From Haematococcus lacustris (Eukaryota; Chlorophyta; Chlorophyceae; Chlamydomonadales; Haematococcaceae): DNA of 64,000 bases. Location of the stretch: NCBI GenBank assembly GCA_030144725.1, contig JASKMD010000014.1:5011370-5075369 (forward strand). Reading direction: 5' to 3'. Shown piece by piece: positions 1-13,715 of the stretch; the first letter of the stretch is position 1; each line of letters opens with the position of its first letter. Under the pieces are notes generated by a model. It saw only the letters and a program-made list of their open reading frames with translations, searched no databases and was not told the DNA's origin. The position numbers and the translations under genes were made by a program.

Positions 1-2637
1 TTCTTCAGGGTGAGGCCCGGCTTTGGACCCACCAGGCTGCTTGGTGTGTTGACTGAGGTCAAGGGCGCAGCATGCACGTGGGTAGGGGTGGAGGGAGGGG
101 CAGGTGACTGGTGGAGGGTGCTAGCTGCCAGCCAGCCAGGTACAGGACTGGGAGGGTGGGCCGCGGCTAGGCGGTCAACCTGGAAGGCGTGGACACCCCC
201 TGAGCCTGGACCATCCTGCCTCTGCCTGTAGCCATGCAGCGGGGAGGAGGGCGGGGACAGGGCGGGCAGGCTGTGTGGGTACTCGGCCTGACGCTTGGCA
301 TGCCTGGGGGATAGGCGCACGGGCTGTAGCCTGCCAGCCTCAGCCTTGTGCAATGCAGCAGCCCCGCCCCGCTGCTCCAGCTCAGCTAGCTGCAGCTGCT
401 TGGCCAGCTCCTTCACCCGGCTGTCAGTTGCGTTATTTAGGAAGGGGCTGTTGGGCGTAGCACTACCTGGCTTGGCTGGGTCCGGCGCCAGCGCCACCAG
501 CTGCTGCCTGACCAGCACCTGACGCCCTCCTCCAGCAGCAGGGCAGACCAGGCCGGGGCGCACCAGGAACAGGGGCCGGCTGCAAGGGGCAGGCAGGGCA
601 GGGGCAGCAGCAGCACAGCTCACCACCTGACAGCCACCAGGGGCAGCGGGGTGGGCAGCAGCACCCAGGGCCCCTCCTGCCCTGCCCTCCCCCTCACCTG
701 CTCTGCACCTTGCCCAGCAGCTGACGCACAGGCGCCTCACACGCCCGCTGCCCCTCAGGCGCCGCCCAGTCCTCAAGGCTGCTCACCAGCTGCAGACCAG
801 GGCAGCTGCCCTGAAGGCCGGACACCAGCAGCTGCACCCCAGCTGCAGCATTCGCCACCGCCAGCAGCTGTGGTCTCCAGACCTCACCAGCCTGTGGATC
901 TTTGTCGAAGCCCAGCTGCTGCTCCAGGCGCTGCAGCATGTGCTCCTTCACGCTGGTGACAAAGCCTGCCACCTCTCGAGCTGCAGTGTGTGATGGCGCC
1001 TGCTGCTGCGCCACCAGGAACAGGGTGCTGCTCTTGGCCTGCTGCAGCTGCCGCATGGCTGCCTGCAGGTTGGTGCGCCCGGCTTCAGGGCTGCTGGCCA
1101 GGCTGGCATCCAGCGGTGTTTGCGGCCAGGGCAGCGCTTGCTGGCTGCTTGTGACAGCCAGGCGGAGGATGTGGCTGTGTAGGGCAGCCTGGCACGCCTC
1201 CTTGTCCCAGCTGCTCACCAGGTTGCACCCAGCTGCCCCGGTCTTTGCGGACAGTAACAGCCGCTGCACCAACGGGTACCTCCGGTTGGCCCCCTTAACC
1301 AGCACCTCAGCCAGCTGCTCCACTGCACCTGTCAGTTGCTCCACCGCTGCTGCCAGCAAGGGTGACGGCTCCACCAGCTCCCCAGAGCCCTGAGGCACGG
1401 CTGTTTGGTCGATGCTGCTGCCAATGCTGGTGGCTGCGGCGAGGCCCAGCTGCGGCACGTCTTCACTGCAGATGCTGGAGGCGTCACAGACATCGTTGTC
1501 CACAGATGGGTTATCCACGGATGGGGGTGGTTGCGCCTTCTCCAGCTGCCCCTGTCGCCAGGCATGCAGACAAGGGAGCGTGAGGAGGGCTTGACCTTGA
1601 CGCCACGCAGGGTTGTTCATTGTGACCCTGGCTAGCACCTGGCCAATACTGATGACATGCTCAACAGCGAGCAAGGTACCCAGCCCTGCACTAGCACAAA
1701 CCCAGGCCTTTGCGGCTGAACATGACTGCAATGCATTCATAACAGCAAGCAGCCAGTCTTGCCCCAAGTAAGGTTGGCCACACTGACTCCCATGGAAGTA
1801 GCAACCGCACATCCCTTAGTGGCCCACCATCCCTCACACCTCCACAGCAGCCACCTTCACCGCCAGCTCCTCCTTCTCGGTCTGCAGCTGCTTGACCTGG
1901 CGCTGCAGCTTCTCCAGCTGCCGGTCTGCTGTGCGCAAGGCCTCTATCCAGCTTTGCAACTGCTGGCTGCTGTCAAACTCCACCTGGCGCAGCTTCTTAG
2001 CCGCCTGATCCGCCTGCTGCTGCTGTTGCCGCTGGAGCACACGGACCATGCGGTGGAGCTCATGCACTGTTTGTGGCAGGACATGGCCTTCCAGGTCCAG
2101 ACAAGGCCTGCAACAAGCGTGCAGAGGGAGGGCAGTCAGGAGATGTGCAGATATTGTGCAGCAGCAGCTACGATGCTGCGTACACCCTCGGCTTGCTGCA
2201 CACTTGCACTTGAGGCAGCAACGGGGCGGAGTCTGGGCAATGCAGCGCGGCCACGCAGCCACCCAGCCGCGGAAAGGTGAGGGAGGGCGTTATCGTTGCC
2301 TGGTCACGCACCCTTTTCCTTGCAGCAGCCGAGCGAAGCCAAGCCAACCGTCCTGGCACTTGCCGTCGCAGGGCTTGCCTCGGCCAGCGCAGGTGCAGCT
2401 CATGTCACGCTCGCCGGGCATTGGCAGATCGCATTCACTGCGTGCGGTGCTGCTGGCATTAACAGCAATCTCGACGCTGGCACCCTCGTTTAGGAAGTGC
2501 AGGGCGGCAAGGCCGCTGCCAATTGACATGCTCCTGCGGTGCTTCAGGACTGGCAAGTCGCCATTTTGCGTGGCCATCGTGTCGCAGCGTGTAATAGGTC
2601 GGCTTGCGGCTGGCAGCGCGTGCGAGAGGGCGACCAA
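1..2637 (-). CDS. Coiled-coil/helical-domain family, member A (3' end beyond window)
   Basis: Function unknown; I recognise no named domain. Exons on the minus strand: 2312-2637, 1840-2107, 698-1725 and 1-579 (continues past the edge); phases 2, 0 and 2 agree across the junctions. The start ATG at 2637 is only the first Met in the open frame. Exon 1 ends with a Cys knuckle, CxC-x6-CDGKC-x-D-x-W. Exon 2 is a coiled coil that opens with LPQTVHELH. Exon 3 is a helical domain rich in Leu and Gln that ends in QRACEAPVRQLLGKVQS. Exon 4 continues RPLFLVRPGLVCPAAGG and then a Ser/Pro-rich tail. It lies opposite in orientation to the other members at 24-51 kb and is closest to member D2, from which its last 1.2 kb differs little. 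It looks intact as far as visible. A structural or scaffold protein is possible but unproven. Confidence 0.6.
580..697 (-). other. Homogenised 118-nt intron of family member A
   Basis: This GT-AG intron separates LLGKVQS from RPLFLVRPG. Introns at the same place in members B (27403-27520), C (32164-32281), D2 (38965-39082) and E (43916-44033) are each exactly 118 nt long and differ by only a few substitutions by eye. Confidence 0.8.
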
Positions 2638-3995
2638 GGCTGTCCGAGGTGAGTTAACGGCGCGCGCCGGTGCTTAGTCTCATAACTCTACCCCCCAATG
2701 TGTGGCCTACGAACGGCCAAACTGGGACGTGCAGGTCACCACTGCGCTTGGCTGCGCACGAGTTGCTGGTTGAGGAGGGCAACACTACGTGCATGTATCA
2801 GAAGCTAGTCACAAAGCACAAAGTCCCTATGTCAGATTGCGCCTTACGCTGCGGGCTTTGCAACATATCAACACCGCCACCATTGCTGCCACCACTGTAG
2901 TGCTACATTGAAGATGTGGTACAGTTCCCTCCTCCCATCATCTACACTAGGCTGTATAGCCTGGGCCAGCCTGGGCCTTACCAGATGTACCCTACAGCCC
3001 ACTGCGTCACAGCGCAGGCACACTAACACTCAGGCAATAATACACGTTGTCACTCAGGCAGCGTCACCGTCGCCAGACTTTACTCAACTGGGTTGTTTGG
3101 GAGCCACCGGGACAAATCTACCGACCTATTATCTGATCTGTCTACTGACAGCTGCAGTCACACCGGCAGGCTGCCCCCACCAGTGTGCTCATGAGGTGCA
3201 TGCGAAGGATGGCCAAGCGGCGCAGTGTACCAAAACCATCGTCATTGTCACCATGCGAAGCCACCAATCTTGGCATTGACAGCTATTTATGTATAGCTAT
3301 ACGAGCTGGATAGAGCGTGGTACAGTTCCCTCCTCCGAGCCTGGGCTGCCTTACCATTTACACACTAGCACATTAACACATTAGGCACATTAACACTAGT
3401 ACGCGGGGTTGTGCTGACCATTAGACGTGTCGGGACTACCTGTAGCAATAATTCATTTACTCGTCTGGGTTGTCAAGGAACTACCATCGTCATTTTCATC
3501 AAGCGAAGCGACCATAACACATCTTGGCATTGACAGCTTGAACACAACGTCATGCAAGTCAAAATATCGCATGCTCACGCGCCCTCCTCCACTCCATTCT
3601 CAAGTATGACGGAACCGGCCAGCCAGCTAGTCATCGCTGTATGTTGCGCATGTGACGTCGGCTCGGCACTGCGCGGGCCATTGACAGCTCGAGGCACAAC
3701 CGGCGCCCAACCGCCAGGGTTCCGTGCCTCGGCAGCCGAGAGGCTGTTTGCCCAGGCTGGAAGGCAGGCGCGCGGGTCGGCCAGGGGCTCTACGAACACC
3801 TGTTCAGCAACGACCAGCAATGGTGCGAGCCAGAGTTGGGACGACTAGCAGGGATGCGAGAATGCCCTGAAGCGGTTCGACAAGCAGATATCGATGTGGC
3901 ATGTTGTCATGTGCCCTGTCAAAGGAAGAAGTCTTGTGTTGAGGTAGTGATTGCAAGGAACAACTTGCGATAAAATGCTAGCTCAATATGATAGC
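2638..3995. other. Intergenic region with a diverged direct duplication
   Basis: No gene is supported here. It holds the presumed promoter of member A and the 3' flank of the PIP5K gene. The string GGTACAGTTCCCTCCTCC occurs near 2919 and near 3320, and a second shared string (TCTTGGCATTGACAGCT) near 3270 and 3524, so a segment of a few hundred bases was duplicated in tandem and has diverged. A TGTAA motif on the minus strand at 3358-3362 is the first candidate polyadenylation signal seen downstream of PIP5K. Confidence 0.5.
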
Positions 3996-6900
3996 TCAAT
4001 ATGCTCCTTCAAGGTTGAGGAAGGGCATGCAGCTTCCCACCTGCTCCAGCATGAAGTTTTTAAAGCGTTGAGCATAGAGACCGGGCGGGGCCACGCTGAT
4101 GGCCTTGCCGTCATGCAGCATCTTCTTCCAGCCCCTCTCTATCACCTTGCGTGTGTTGTACTCCTGCAGCACAAGAGAGAGGAAATCGCGAGGGACAGAA
4201 GCAGCAACCTCACGAGCAGGACAAGCAGCAGGACAAATAGCTGTAGCATTGACATCAGCAGTGGCAGCGTTGAAGAAGGGCTGGATGCTGATCCTGCCTC
4301 CCACCTGCAAGATGTCAATGATGCCACAACACAAGATGATCTCCTCTGCGCCCCTGCCCTGCAAGCCTTGCTCCACCTGCTCCAGCCCCTGCCCTTGTTG
4401 CTGCCCCTGCCTGCCCTCCCCCAACTGCAACAGACCGCCGTTGTGTGTCCCTTTGGGGCTGGCAGGGTTGCTCTGGGACTCTGGGCTGCCTGCCCCATGC
4501 TTGGCCCCTGCCCCTCCACCCCGTGTGCCCAGCCTGAGACCTTGCATGGCCCCTGCCAGCCTTCCAGTCCTTCCTGCAGCCTTGTCATTCGCCTGCACTG
4601 TCTCCTTCACTGGGCTCGTCTCTGGGCTCTTCTCACCACCACCCTTGACAGGGCTGTGGCTGGGGTCATGGCTGGGTGCCACGGGCTGGTGTACTGCTAG
4701 GCCAGGCATGTTGCAGCCAAGCTTGCACTGTGACAGCAGCGCTTGAGGCTGAGGGCCGAGAGCAGCACTGAGGGCTCCGGACTGCGTGGCAAGGTCTAAG
4801 GGGTGCAGGGGCTGGGTGAAGGGAGGGGAGGGGCGCAGCAGGGGGTACGTATGCCCAGGGCTCCCCAAGCCGGTGAACTGCGGGCAGGCCGGTAGCAAGC
4901 CATGCATAACTGCCATCTGCTACTATCAGCTGCTATCTGGTTCATTCCTTGGTTTCCACCCTTGGCCAACAGGCCCCAGCATGCACATCATCAATACAGC
5001 AGGCGCTGCCTGTCAATGCAAGCCACATGCCGAATGCTGCACCACTGCCCACATTCACAACCTGGGCTGCACAGCTCCTGCCATCCTGTGCTTGTACCTG
5101 CAGCACCTTATTGCTGCCTGCCATACCAAAGCCATCGTGACCACCACGACCACCATAACGCACCCCTGAACATGTTTAGGTGCTCCCACACGTTTAGCCA
5201 TGCCTATGCCACCTCCTGCCACCTGGCACCTCCTGCCACCTCCTGCCCATGCTCATCGTCCCGCCCCTTACTGCTGCTGGCCCGCCCCTCACCCTGGGGC
5301 TGTCTGGCAGCTTGTCGCTGTCCTTGTCGCTGTCACTGTCCATGGCCTCGCCATCCTCTGTGGTGTCCCCTCCAGCACCCGGGGCAGGCACCCGCAGGCA
5401 CGCAGCCCCCTCCAGCACAGGGGCCAGCCCGGACTCAGTCTCCTGGGAGCTGGCCGGCTCCTGGCGGGCCTGGGCCAGCGCCTTGACCACACTGGCTGCG
5501 CCACTCTGCGAGGAGGGCGGTGAGGTGATGAGAGCCAGGTCGCCAGGCAAGCAGGGGAGGCTGTGGTGTGGGCATGATGGCAGGAGGCAAGTGAGGAAGA
5601 GGGTGGGGCAGGGGCAGGGGAGAGATAGATTGCCCTCTGGTGATGGAGTGGTGCAGCGGGTGAGGAGTAGGGGACTGGGACATGAGGGGGAGGGGTGCTG
5701 GGAGACCATGTGTAGCAGTGATGCGGATGTGGAGTAAGGTACAACTGCATGCGCGGGTAACGAGGAGGGGAGTGGGACATGTGGTGAAGGGGTGCTGGGA
5801 GACCATGTGTAGGAGGTAGGGTACAACTGCATGCACAGAGGGCCGGTCTGCTCACCTGCATGTGCCTGCCGCGCCCAGCTGGCCCCTTGCTCTTCTTTAA
5901 CTTTTCACCCAGGATCTTCAACTTGGCCAAGCCCAGGATGTCCTACGCCAGCATAGCATACACAGACAAGCACCTGGGTTGGGTCACCCTAGCCATGCCA
6001 TACCTTGACATTCACTCGAGAGTTCACAGCCATGAACACAGGATGGCTCAAGGGGTGCAACATGAGTGGTGACAACTCTGGCAGCAAGTATGTCATAGAG
6101 CCACGTCCACCCATGCGTGCTTGTCTGTGTAGCAATACGGTGGGGGTTGGTAGACTTGACCACTAACAGATCCTAGATAAGCCAGGCCGCTTGTCCACTG
6201 GGCCCAGGGAGTGAATTGCACGGCATAGTGACAGCCAAACGTCCCTGTGAACATGTCGGTGTGCTTGTGCATACCCAGGCAGGGTGCACAGGGCTACAGG
6301 CTGCCGCAACAGCTGACCTGGATGCGCTGCTCGTCAAAGCCCTTGGCTTTCATGCGCGTCTCCACCGCCGTCAACTGCTGCGTCACCTCTGCACAAGTGC
6401 CAGGCAGCAGGCGACAACACATGGTCTCGACCAGTTGTGCATCAGCAAGCACCCACCCCTGGAAATCATCTTAACCATGCAATCACCCAGTCAAGCACCC
6501 TTATCACACCTCTATCCCATACCTACTCACATAACATGCGCACACCAAGGAAAAGTCCACAAACACACCAACGACGCTGGCAATATCCGTTCATCAATAA
6601 TTCAGCATCGCAGCTGCCCGAGCTGAGCATTCTTGACCTGTACCATTGCAATCTTCTCTCCTACCCCTGCCACCATGTCACAACCCTTGTACAGAGTACG
6701 CACTGCCCACCCACCTTCCTGGTTGTTGTAGATGTCAAAGTTGCGGGGCACCCGCTCTGTATGCTGCACAGGGGCGCAAACAGGGCCCTGCAGCTCCTCC
6801 CCTTCGCCCTGCTGCCCCGGCCGCTGATGGCTGGGGCTGAGGGGCTGCTGTGGCAGCCAGCTTTGCACCGTGTGCTGCACTGAACCGCGGCCAGGGGCCA

Positions 6901-9900
6901 AGCCATGGCTGTATGAGACCTGATCCTCATCAGAGGCATGATTCTCAGCTAGGGCAGGCAGGGACTGCTTGTACTGAACAGCGGCAGCCATGGCAATGGA
7001 CTCCTGCATGGTCGCAAGATCGCCCTCTGCATCTTCAGCAGAAGTGCCTCTGTGCACGGCAGGGCAGGGCAGGGCAGCAGACGTTTTAGACAAGGGCAGG
7101 GCTAGGTCATCATCCTTATGTGTAGGGAAGGCAGGCATGGACCAGGCTCCCCAGCTTTACCAAGCTTACAACTTTGCACTGCTGCACCATTCTTGCATCA
7201 CTGACTGGACCCCCTTTATCTACCCCTCCTGCTCTGCAATCCTATTCCTACCCGTCTTTTGTGGTTGCTAACACTCTTCTTCCTCTCCCCTTCATTCTCA
7301 CACACAATCCCTCCATAACACCCCTGCCACCTTCCCCCCAGCACCCGCCTGAGTGCCTGGGGGTGTGCCTCGCCCTCCATGCCTCCACCCAGGCTTTGGG
7401 CATCAGCTCGGGCGCAGAAGTGCACCCCCAGCAGCAGGCTGTAGTCCATGACCCCCACAGCTTCCAGGAACTGGCTGTCAGCCTGCAGTTGCCCACACAT
7501 CCTGCACCCAGGCCACAGGCACACCAGCTGGGCTGCTTATTGCTGGTGCTCATGGCCTGCTGTGCGCAGCTCCAGCTCACAGCCAGGCACAACCTTGAGG
7601 AGGCAAAGCATACTACATATGCCGGTTGCTGCCGCATCAGGTCACCAAGCAGCTCAGCTAAGCATGCATCACATCAAGAGTGGACAGCACTCTGGTGATG
7701 GCAACTGCACTTGCCTATGCTCTCACACACAGCGCAGGCTTAAGGGCTACCTGGAGTGAAAACTCTCAGCAGCTCAAGCAGGCACCCAACCAGCACTCCC
7801 ATGACATCCCGCGGACACAGCAGCACCTGGCAGCATTCTGGCATCCTCACTATCATGTAGTATGGTCACAATGTCAGCTCACTTTTCGTGCAGGGCCTTA
7901 GGCAGCTGAATGGCCAAGTCCAGGTCCAGGTCTTTGAACACACTCTTGGCATCACCAGGGTCAGCGCCACCCGCAGTGCGCTCGAATGTGGACCCCTGCT
8001 CCCAACAACGTTGTGGCAAGGACGCGGCCTGGGTGTGGCTAGGTGCTCCAGTGTCAAGCCATGCAGGGCTACCCAACACTGCCGGCAGGACCCTCAGTGC
8101 CAGCAGGTGCAGTGTGCAGCTGGACTGGACTGAGTCAAAACATAGATGCAGGCAGACTCGCAATATACACAGGCATCAGACATGGTAAGTCAGTACAGTA
8201 TAGGCTCGTCTTTCAAAGTGAGGCATCTTACACAGGCATCAGACACAGTGATGCCCTTCATGTGAGGTGCATGTGCCCGTCCCTGATTGCCTTATGGGGC
8301 GCAAAGTGGCAAGAGGGAGGGGTGACAGACAGAGCGCTGCTGACCTTCAGGTCGAACTTCTTGTGGATGAGGAGGCCAGTGGCGAAGATGTTGCTCATGA
8401 CCACGAAGCGCACGGTGCGGCCGTGCACCTGCTTGACCCCGTACACGCCGTAGAAGCGAGTGACCAGGGACTCCTTGCTGCGCTCCATGTGGTGGTAGTA
8501 CTGCACAGGGCAAGCAGGACAATAAGAGGAGGGCAGGTTACGTCAATAAGAGGAGGGCAGAGGTCGGGTCAGGTCAGGTCAGGTCAGCAGGCAGGCAAGG
8601 GCAGGTGTGTGTATGTGTGTTGATTGCTGTGGGGGTGAGTTGGTGCAGGATAGAGTAGGCCAGGTGAGGTAGGTCTTCCCCTTTGGAACACAGGGCACAC
8701 ACCCAGCCTGCCAGGGAAGGCTGGACAGTAACATGCAAAGGGAAGGAAAAGTATAACAAAGTGTGGTATGACAGCACAAGGGAGAGTGGGTCAGCTGAGG
8801 TACGCCTACCCTACACACTCACCCCTGATGGCAAAAGACAGCTAACACGCCCTGTGCATTCACTGCTACCATCACTGCCGTGTCCAATGCTGCAGGAGTG
8901 CTTGGTGGTGTGAAGTATTGGATTACGGGCGGCACCCACCTCTGGCAGCATGGCCATCAGGGTCTTGATCTCACTCTTGCGCATTGTTTTGATGATGTAC
9001 TGCTCATCATCAGACAGGAAGAATAGGCAACCTGCAGAGGGGTGAACAGTGACAAAGCACCCTATGTCCTCCATATGAAGCAAGGTGAATGACAACACAG
9101 CAGCAGCAGCAGCCCAAGTGAGGAGAGGTGTGGGTGTAGCCCCTGTAGGCCACAGCTCACCTGACTTGCCCGGGGAGTTGAGCTGGCGCAGGGCCTGGGA
9201 GCCAGCCAGGCTCAGCATGAACTCTGCGCTGCCCACGCCCCACATCAGGCGCAGGTTGTGAAACACCTGTGCAGCCAGGTAGACAGGCAGCTGGGTGGGC
9301 TCCAATGGCAGCCAGGCAGGCAGGCAGACAGGCAGGCAGACAGGCAGGCAGCCACACAGTTGGGTGAGTCCATTGGCAGGCGGCCAGGCAGGCAAGAAGC
9401 CAGGCAGCTGGGTTATTACAACTGCAGCCAGGCAGTCAAGCAGGCAGGGCAGCTAGCCAGCATGAGGGGATGCAAGTGGAACCTGGTGGCTGTGGCGAAG
9501 CAGGCAGGGAGCCAGGTGTTGGGCTGCATGTCTGCATCACAAACTCAAACCCTGAGACCAGTGGGAAGGCAGGTGTTGCGGCGCACCACCCCTGCTCACC
9601 TTGGGGCTGTATGCCTTCCACTTGAAGTCTGAGGACGCGTGTGCGGGTGTGGTTGCACTGCACAAGCAGTGTCAGGAGAGCCTGAGGGAGCCCACCTTAG
9701 GTGTCTGCTTGTTGTGACACCAAACACGCTGTACTCCAAGGCAAACCCAAGCAAGCCCTCACCTGTTGTGCCTCACTGTCTACATGCTCAGGTGCTTACA
9801 CCATCACGCTGGTAAACACACTCACATGCTCACACCCTTACGCTAACATGCTGTTCGTCATTGACCATGTCAGTACACCTATCATGTGATGCCTTTCTCA

Positions 9901-12900
9901 ACAGCCGTTCTGCTGCAGCTAGCAGCCTCAGCTGCCACAACAAGCAGTGAAGGTACCGCTACAACACACAGGAAAAGAGACTCAGGAAAAGGATAAGGTA
10001 CTGGCACAACACGCAGTTACAACTGCTACAACAAGCAGTGTGATGGCTGTGACAGCTGCACCTCTTGGTTGCCCTGCTTAGGCTGTAAGCTGGACGTAAT
10101 AGATTGGGCAGCCTGCCCCACCTGCCCGAGGCCGGGAAGAACACCTTGCTCTTTGCTGTGAAGTCTGATGGCTGCACCTTGACTGCTGCAGTGAGTTGGG
10201 GCACGCTTTGGCCAGGCTGCAGCCCCAGTAGCAGGTGCTGCTGCTCCTGCTGCATTTGCCCGATGGCGTAACGGATGCCCAGCTGCAGCCGCACCATCAG
10301 GTCATACCTGCCAAACAGCAATCACAGCAGGATGTGCACAAGGAATTAATATGATACAGAGCCACAGCCTGTTGCTGACGAGGCCAAGTGTTAGGCGTGA
10401 CCAGCCCCCAACTGTAGCAACAGAAAACTACTGAGAGGCAGCACAGGCCCTATCAATCCTACCTGCAATTCCATCACCGCATAGTGCCTGGCAGTGACTG
10501 CCTTGTCAGACAAGGTGCAGCAGCAGCACCAGAACCGTATCCCCAGTGTAAGGTGCCAAGGCTTAGTGCAGCAGAGCCACGGCTACAGGTTATGAGGCCA
10601 CAGCCCTGCACTCACCCTGGCATGCCCTTGTAGATGAGCTGGCCTTGCTTCTCCTGCAGCTTCTTGCCCAGGCCTATGGCACGCTTCACGGTGCGCTTCA
10701 CAGTGCGTGGTACAGACTGCACAGCGGTAGCACTCCGGCTCACCCTCCTCCTCACCCTCATCCCCTCAACAGCCTCGTCCTCAGTCAGCTGACCTGCTTT
10801 GCCTGCCCACTGCTGAATCAAGAAAGCTCCTGACAGCCTCCACACAGCCCTGTAACACCTCGTGGTGGGAGCTCACAAGTCCTAGAAGGGCCAGCTGATG
10901 GCTGGCATGCATGGTTGGACATGACATGGCACAGCACCCCATGAGTGCCAGCAGCCTGGTGCCCAGCGCACCTTCTTGGGCTTGGTCCGTACATCTTTGA
11001 AGATCTGCTTCATCTCCTCTTTGCTCAGCTTGTCCTCATGCACCAGCACCCCATCCCTGCATCAGCAACCAGTGGTCAGAGTGAACCCTGTGGTGGGTCA
11101 GGCAGCTCCCCAGCTATGATGATGGTGGCACTGGGTCTTTGGCAGGACCTCTTCTCCATGCCTTGCCACTGGTTGCCCTGATGTCGCCCTGGGGCTGACT
11201 TAAAGCAAGCACTGTTGACAGGCAGCCGCTGCTGTGCAGAGTCTGTGTCGTTGACGATGCACTGTACTGGGCATACCTGCTTCTCTGCTGCTGGCTCTGC
11301 ATGATCACTACCTGCACTACCCACAATCCACACAGCACCGAACAGACCAACAGAGAGCCTGACCTGAAGCGCCGGATGTACACCACCTTCTTGTCATTGC
11401 CTGCACCTTCACCTGTGACACCAACAGGGTGCGCACAAAGCATGTCCAGCCAGGCCAATGGAGCCCAGACAGCATGCCCAGCTGAGAGGTTGCAAGGCCC
11501 ATGCATGTAAGGTACACTGATGCAAGGTGAGAGCATGGCGCATGGTCGTCCCGCCCTGGAACACAGACGTGCACATGGCAGCCCCTTGCCCCAGTCACAC
11601 CTGCCAATGCTCCGGACTTCATGCGCTGCAGCTCCAGGCCCTGGCCTTGCGCCATCAAGCCGGACGTGACAGATTCAGAGGCCAGGCTGGGCCCGTCATT
11701 GCCCAGCGCCCTAGTACCATAGGCCATGCCAAAGGGGGTCTCTGGCAGGCTCACAGGCAGGGGCCGTCTGACCCCACCTGCTGCCCCTGCCAGCAAGGTG
11801 TTCGCCAGGGCCAGGGCGGATGGGGAGGGGGCCAGGGGCTCTGCCCCACCTCCAGAGGCAGCCAGCGGGTGGCCTGCATAGCTGTCCATTTGGTGCAGGC
11901 CAAACACTGAGGCAAAGGCTGAAGATTGTCCTGCCTGGGGAGGGGCAGAGCTGTTAGCATCGCTGGGCAGGTGCAGTTGCTGCTGCTGGCCACCGGTCAC
12001 AGCTGGAGCTTGCAGTGAGCTGGGGTGAAGTGGCTCAGCCACCAGCGTCACTGCGGGGATGCTGCCTGCAACGCTGGGCTGCCAGGCAGCGCCCTGAGCT
12101 GACATGCTTGCATTGGGCACACTGGTAGAGGTCACTGAGGCACCACCTGCCCCTGTGGCCCCTGCAGCCCCTGCTGCTGCTTTGGCTCCGTTCGCAAGAG
12201 CTGCACTCGAGGAGCTGATCGGCCCTGACTGTGCCATGGCAGCAGCAGCAGCAGGGGCAGAGGTTGCAAATGGGGATGCTTGCTTGCTGGCCTGCTGGGT
12301 CAGGACTCCGTTGGGTGGCCCACCATCCGGGTATGCTTGGTTGGGGCTGACTGCTACAGGTCCTGCACACTCATCAGCTGGTGAGACTGCCACTGCTGCT
12401 ACTGGCCCTGCCAGGCCGACCGACTCTGCTCCTCCTGCCACCGAAGCCCCCCCTACTGCTGCTGCCCCCCCTGCTCCTGCCACCGCTCCTGCCCCTGCTG
12501 GCGCCCCTGATGGGCCCCAGTTGTGAAGTGTGATGGAGGGCTGGTTGAGGGCATCCAGAGCAGCTGTGGGTGAGCCCAGGAGGGTCCCAGCACTGTTAGG
12601 GTCAGTGACAAGGCAGCCTGAACCAGTGCGCAGGACGCCACGCCTGGCAGGCTGCACAGCACAACAAGCAGGTAGCAGCAGCAGCAGCAGCAGCCGCAGC
12701 AGAGGTGGTGGCTGGATTGATGCATTGACGACTTAACTGTTGCCATGTGGAAACGTCTCACCCTAGGGTATGAGGGATATGGAATAAGGGGGCTGGATTG
12801 GTGTGAACACCGTGTCATGCAGGGGTATACGAGTGAAGGCGGCTGATGACAGGCAGGCAGCACTGCAGGTAGCACCAGCAGCAGGGACTGGATACCCAGC

Positions 12901-13392
12901 TCACCTTGTTGGGTCGAAACACACCTACGCCATGCTTGCGCCCCTCACGCCAAAAGCCCTCAAAGCTGGACCCGTCCTTGTACTTCTTCACACCAATGCC
13001 ATGCCGCTTGCCCTCCTGCATGAGGGGGCCAGAGACATGTCGAATCCTAAGCACATAGATGTTTGTTGCTTTGGAGCAGGAGGGTGGGTGCATGTAGTGG
13101 TGCCCACCTTCCATTCGCCATCGTATCTCTGGCCCGATGTCCACACGTAAGTGCCAAAACCGGACATGACTCCGGCCTTCCATGCACCGTCGTATTGGTT
13201 CCCATCTTTCCAGGTGCATGTGCCTAGACCATCTGGGACCCCCCCTTTCAGGGTGCCAGTGTACACAGAGCCATCGTCAAATAGCACGGTGTCATATGTG
13301 ACCTCTTGCTGGTGCTGCTGGCCTGAAGGTTGCCACTGACTCAGCTCCTGCTGCTGGCATTGCGCCTGTGACGCCAGAGGAGTCTGCTGCAT
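3996..13392 (-). CDS. PIP5K: Phosphatidylinositol-4-phosphate 5-kinase with MORN repeats, 19 exons
   Basis: Predicted to phosphorylate PI4P to PI(4,5)P2 at membranes. Exons, 5' to 3': 13108-13392, 12905-13015, 11601-12651, 11364-11412, 10972-11056, 10616-10812, 10122-10307, 9600-9657, 9161-9266, 8940-9031, 8345-8500, 7883-7995, 7331-7501, 7049-6715, 6388-6318, 5942-5856, 5505-5293, 4877-4305, 4163-3996. All phases agree, giving 1,368 residues and a TGA stop. Residues 1-132 hold MORN repeats (YxGxxxxGxxxGxG type). Residues 133-483 are an Ala/Gly/Pro-rich linker. The kinase core follows from about 590: YDLMVRLQLGIRYAIG, SLAGSQALRQLNSPGKSG, YIIKTMRKSEIK, VRFVVMSNIF, FKDLDLD, VMDYSLLLGVHF. After a roughly 420-residue acidic and Pro-rich insert the domain closes with GIIDILQ-EYN and LYAQRFKNFM. 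The MORN-plus-kinase layout is that of land-plant type B PIP5Ks. It appears intact. Confidence 0.92.
8567..8586. repeat. GGTCA pentamer repeat
   Basis: About four tandem GGTCA units in the PIP5K intron just upstream of the exon at 8345-8500. Confidence 0.7.
9312..9351. repeat. Tetranucleotide GGCA microsatellite
   Basis: Imperfect GGCA/GACA tandem repeats lie in the intron between PIP5K exons 8 (9600-9657) and 9 (9161-9266). Confidence 0.8.
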
Positions 13393-13715
13393 GTTGGGCC
13401 GGGGACCAGCTCACGCACTGTCCGTGTCAGGGCGTAAAGGACCAGCTGTGAAAGCTGCTACAGTGCGACTCGACATACGGCTGCATCCAGGCTAGCGGGC
13501 TCCGTACCCAGCAGTCAATGTGCCGCAGACGGGTCCCACTAATGCGACAGTCATGATCCTAGCTAGCCGCGATTGGCGACGTGCATCGAGTCAGCGGACA
13601 GTTGAGTCATGCACAGAAATTCCGGTCAACGTTCATCTCAACTACCGCACAATGCATGCGTAATCATCCAAGCAAATGTTACCGCCAGGACTCCCTGACC
13701 CAGCACTCCTCCACG

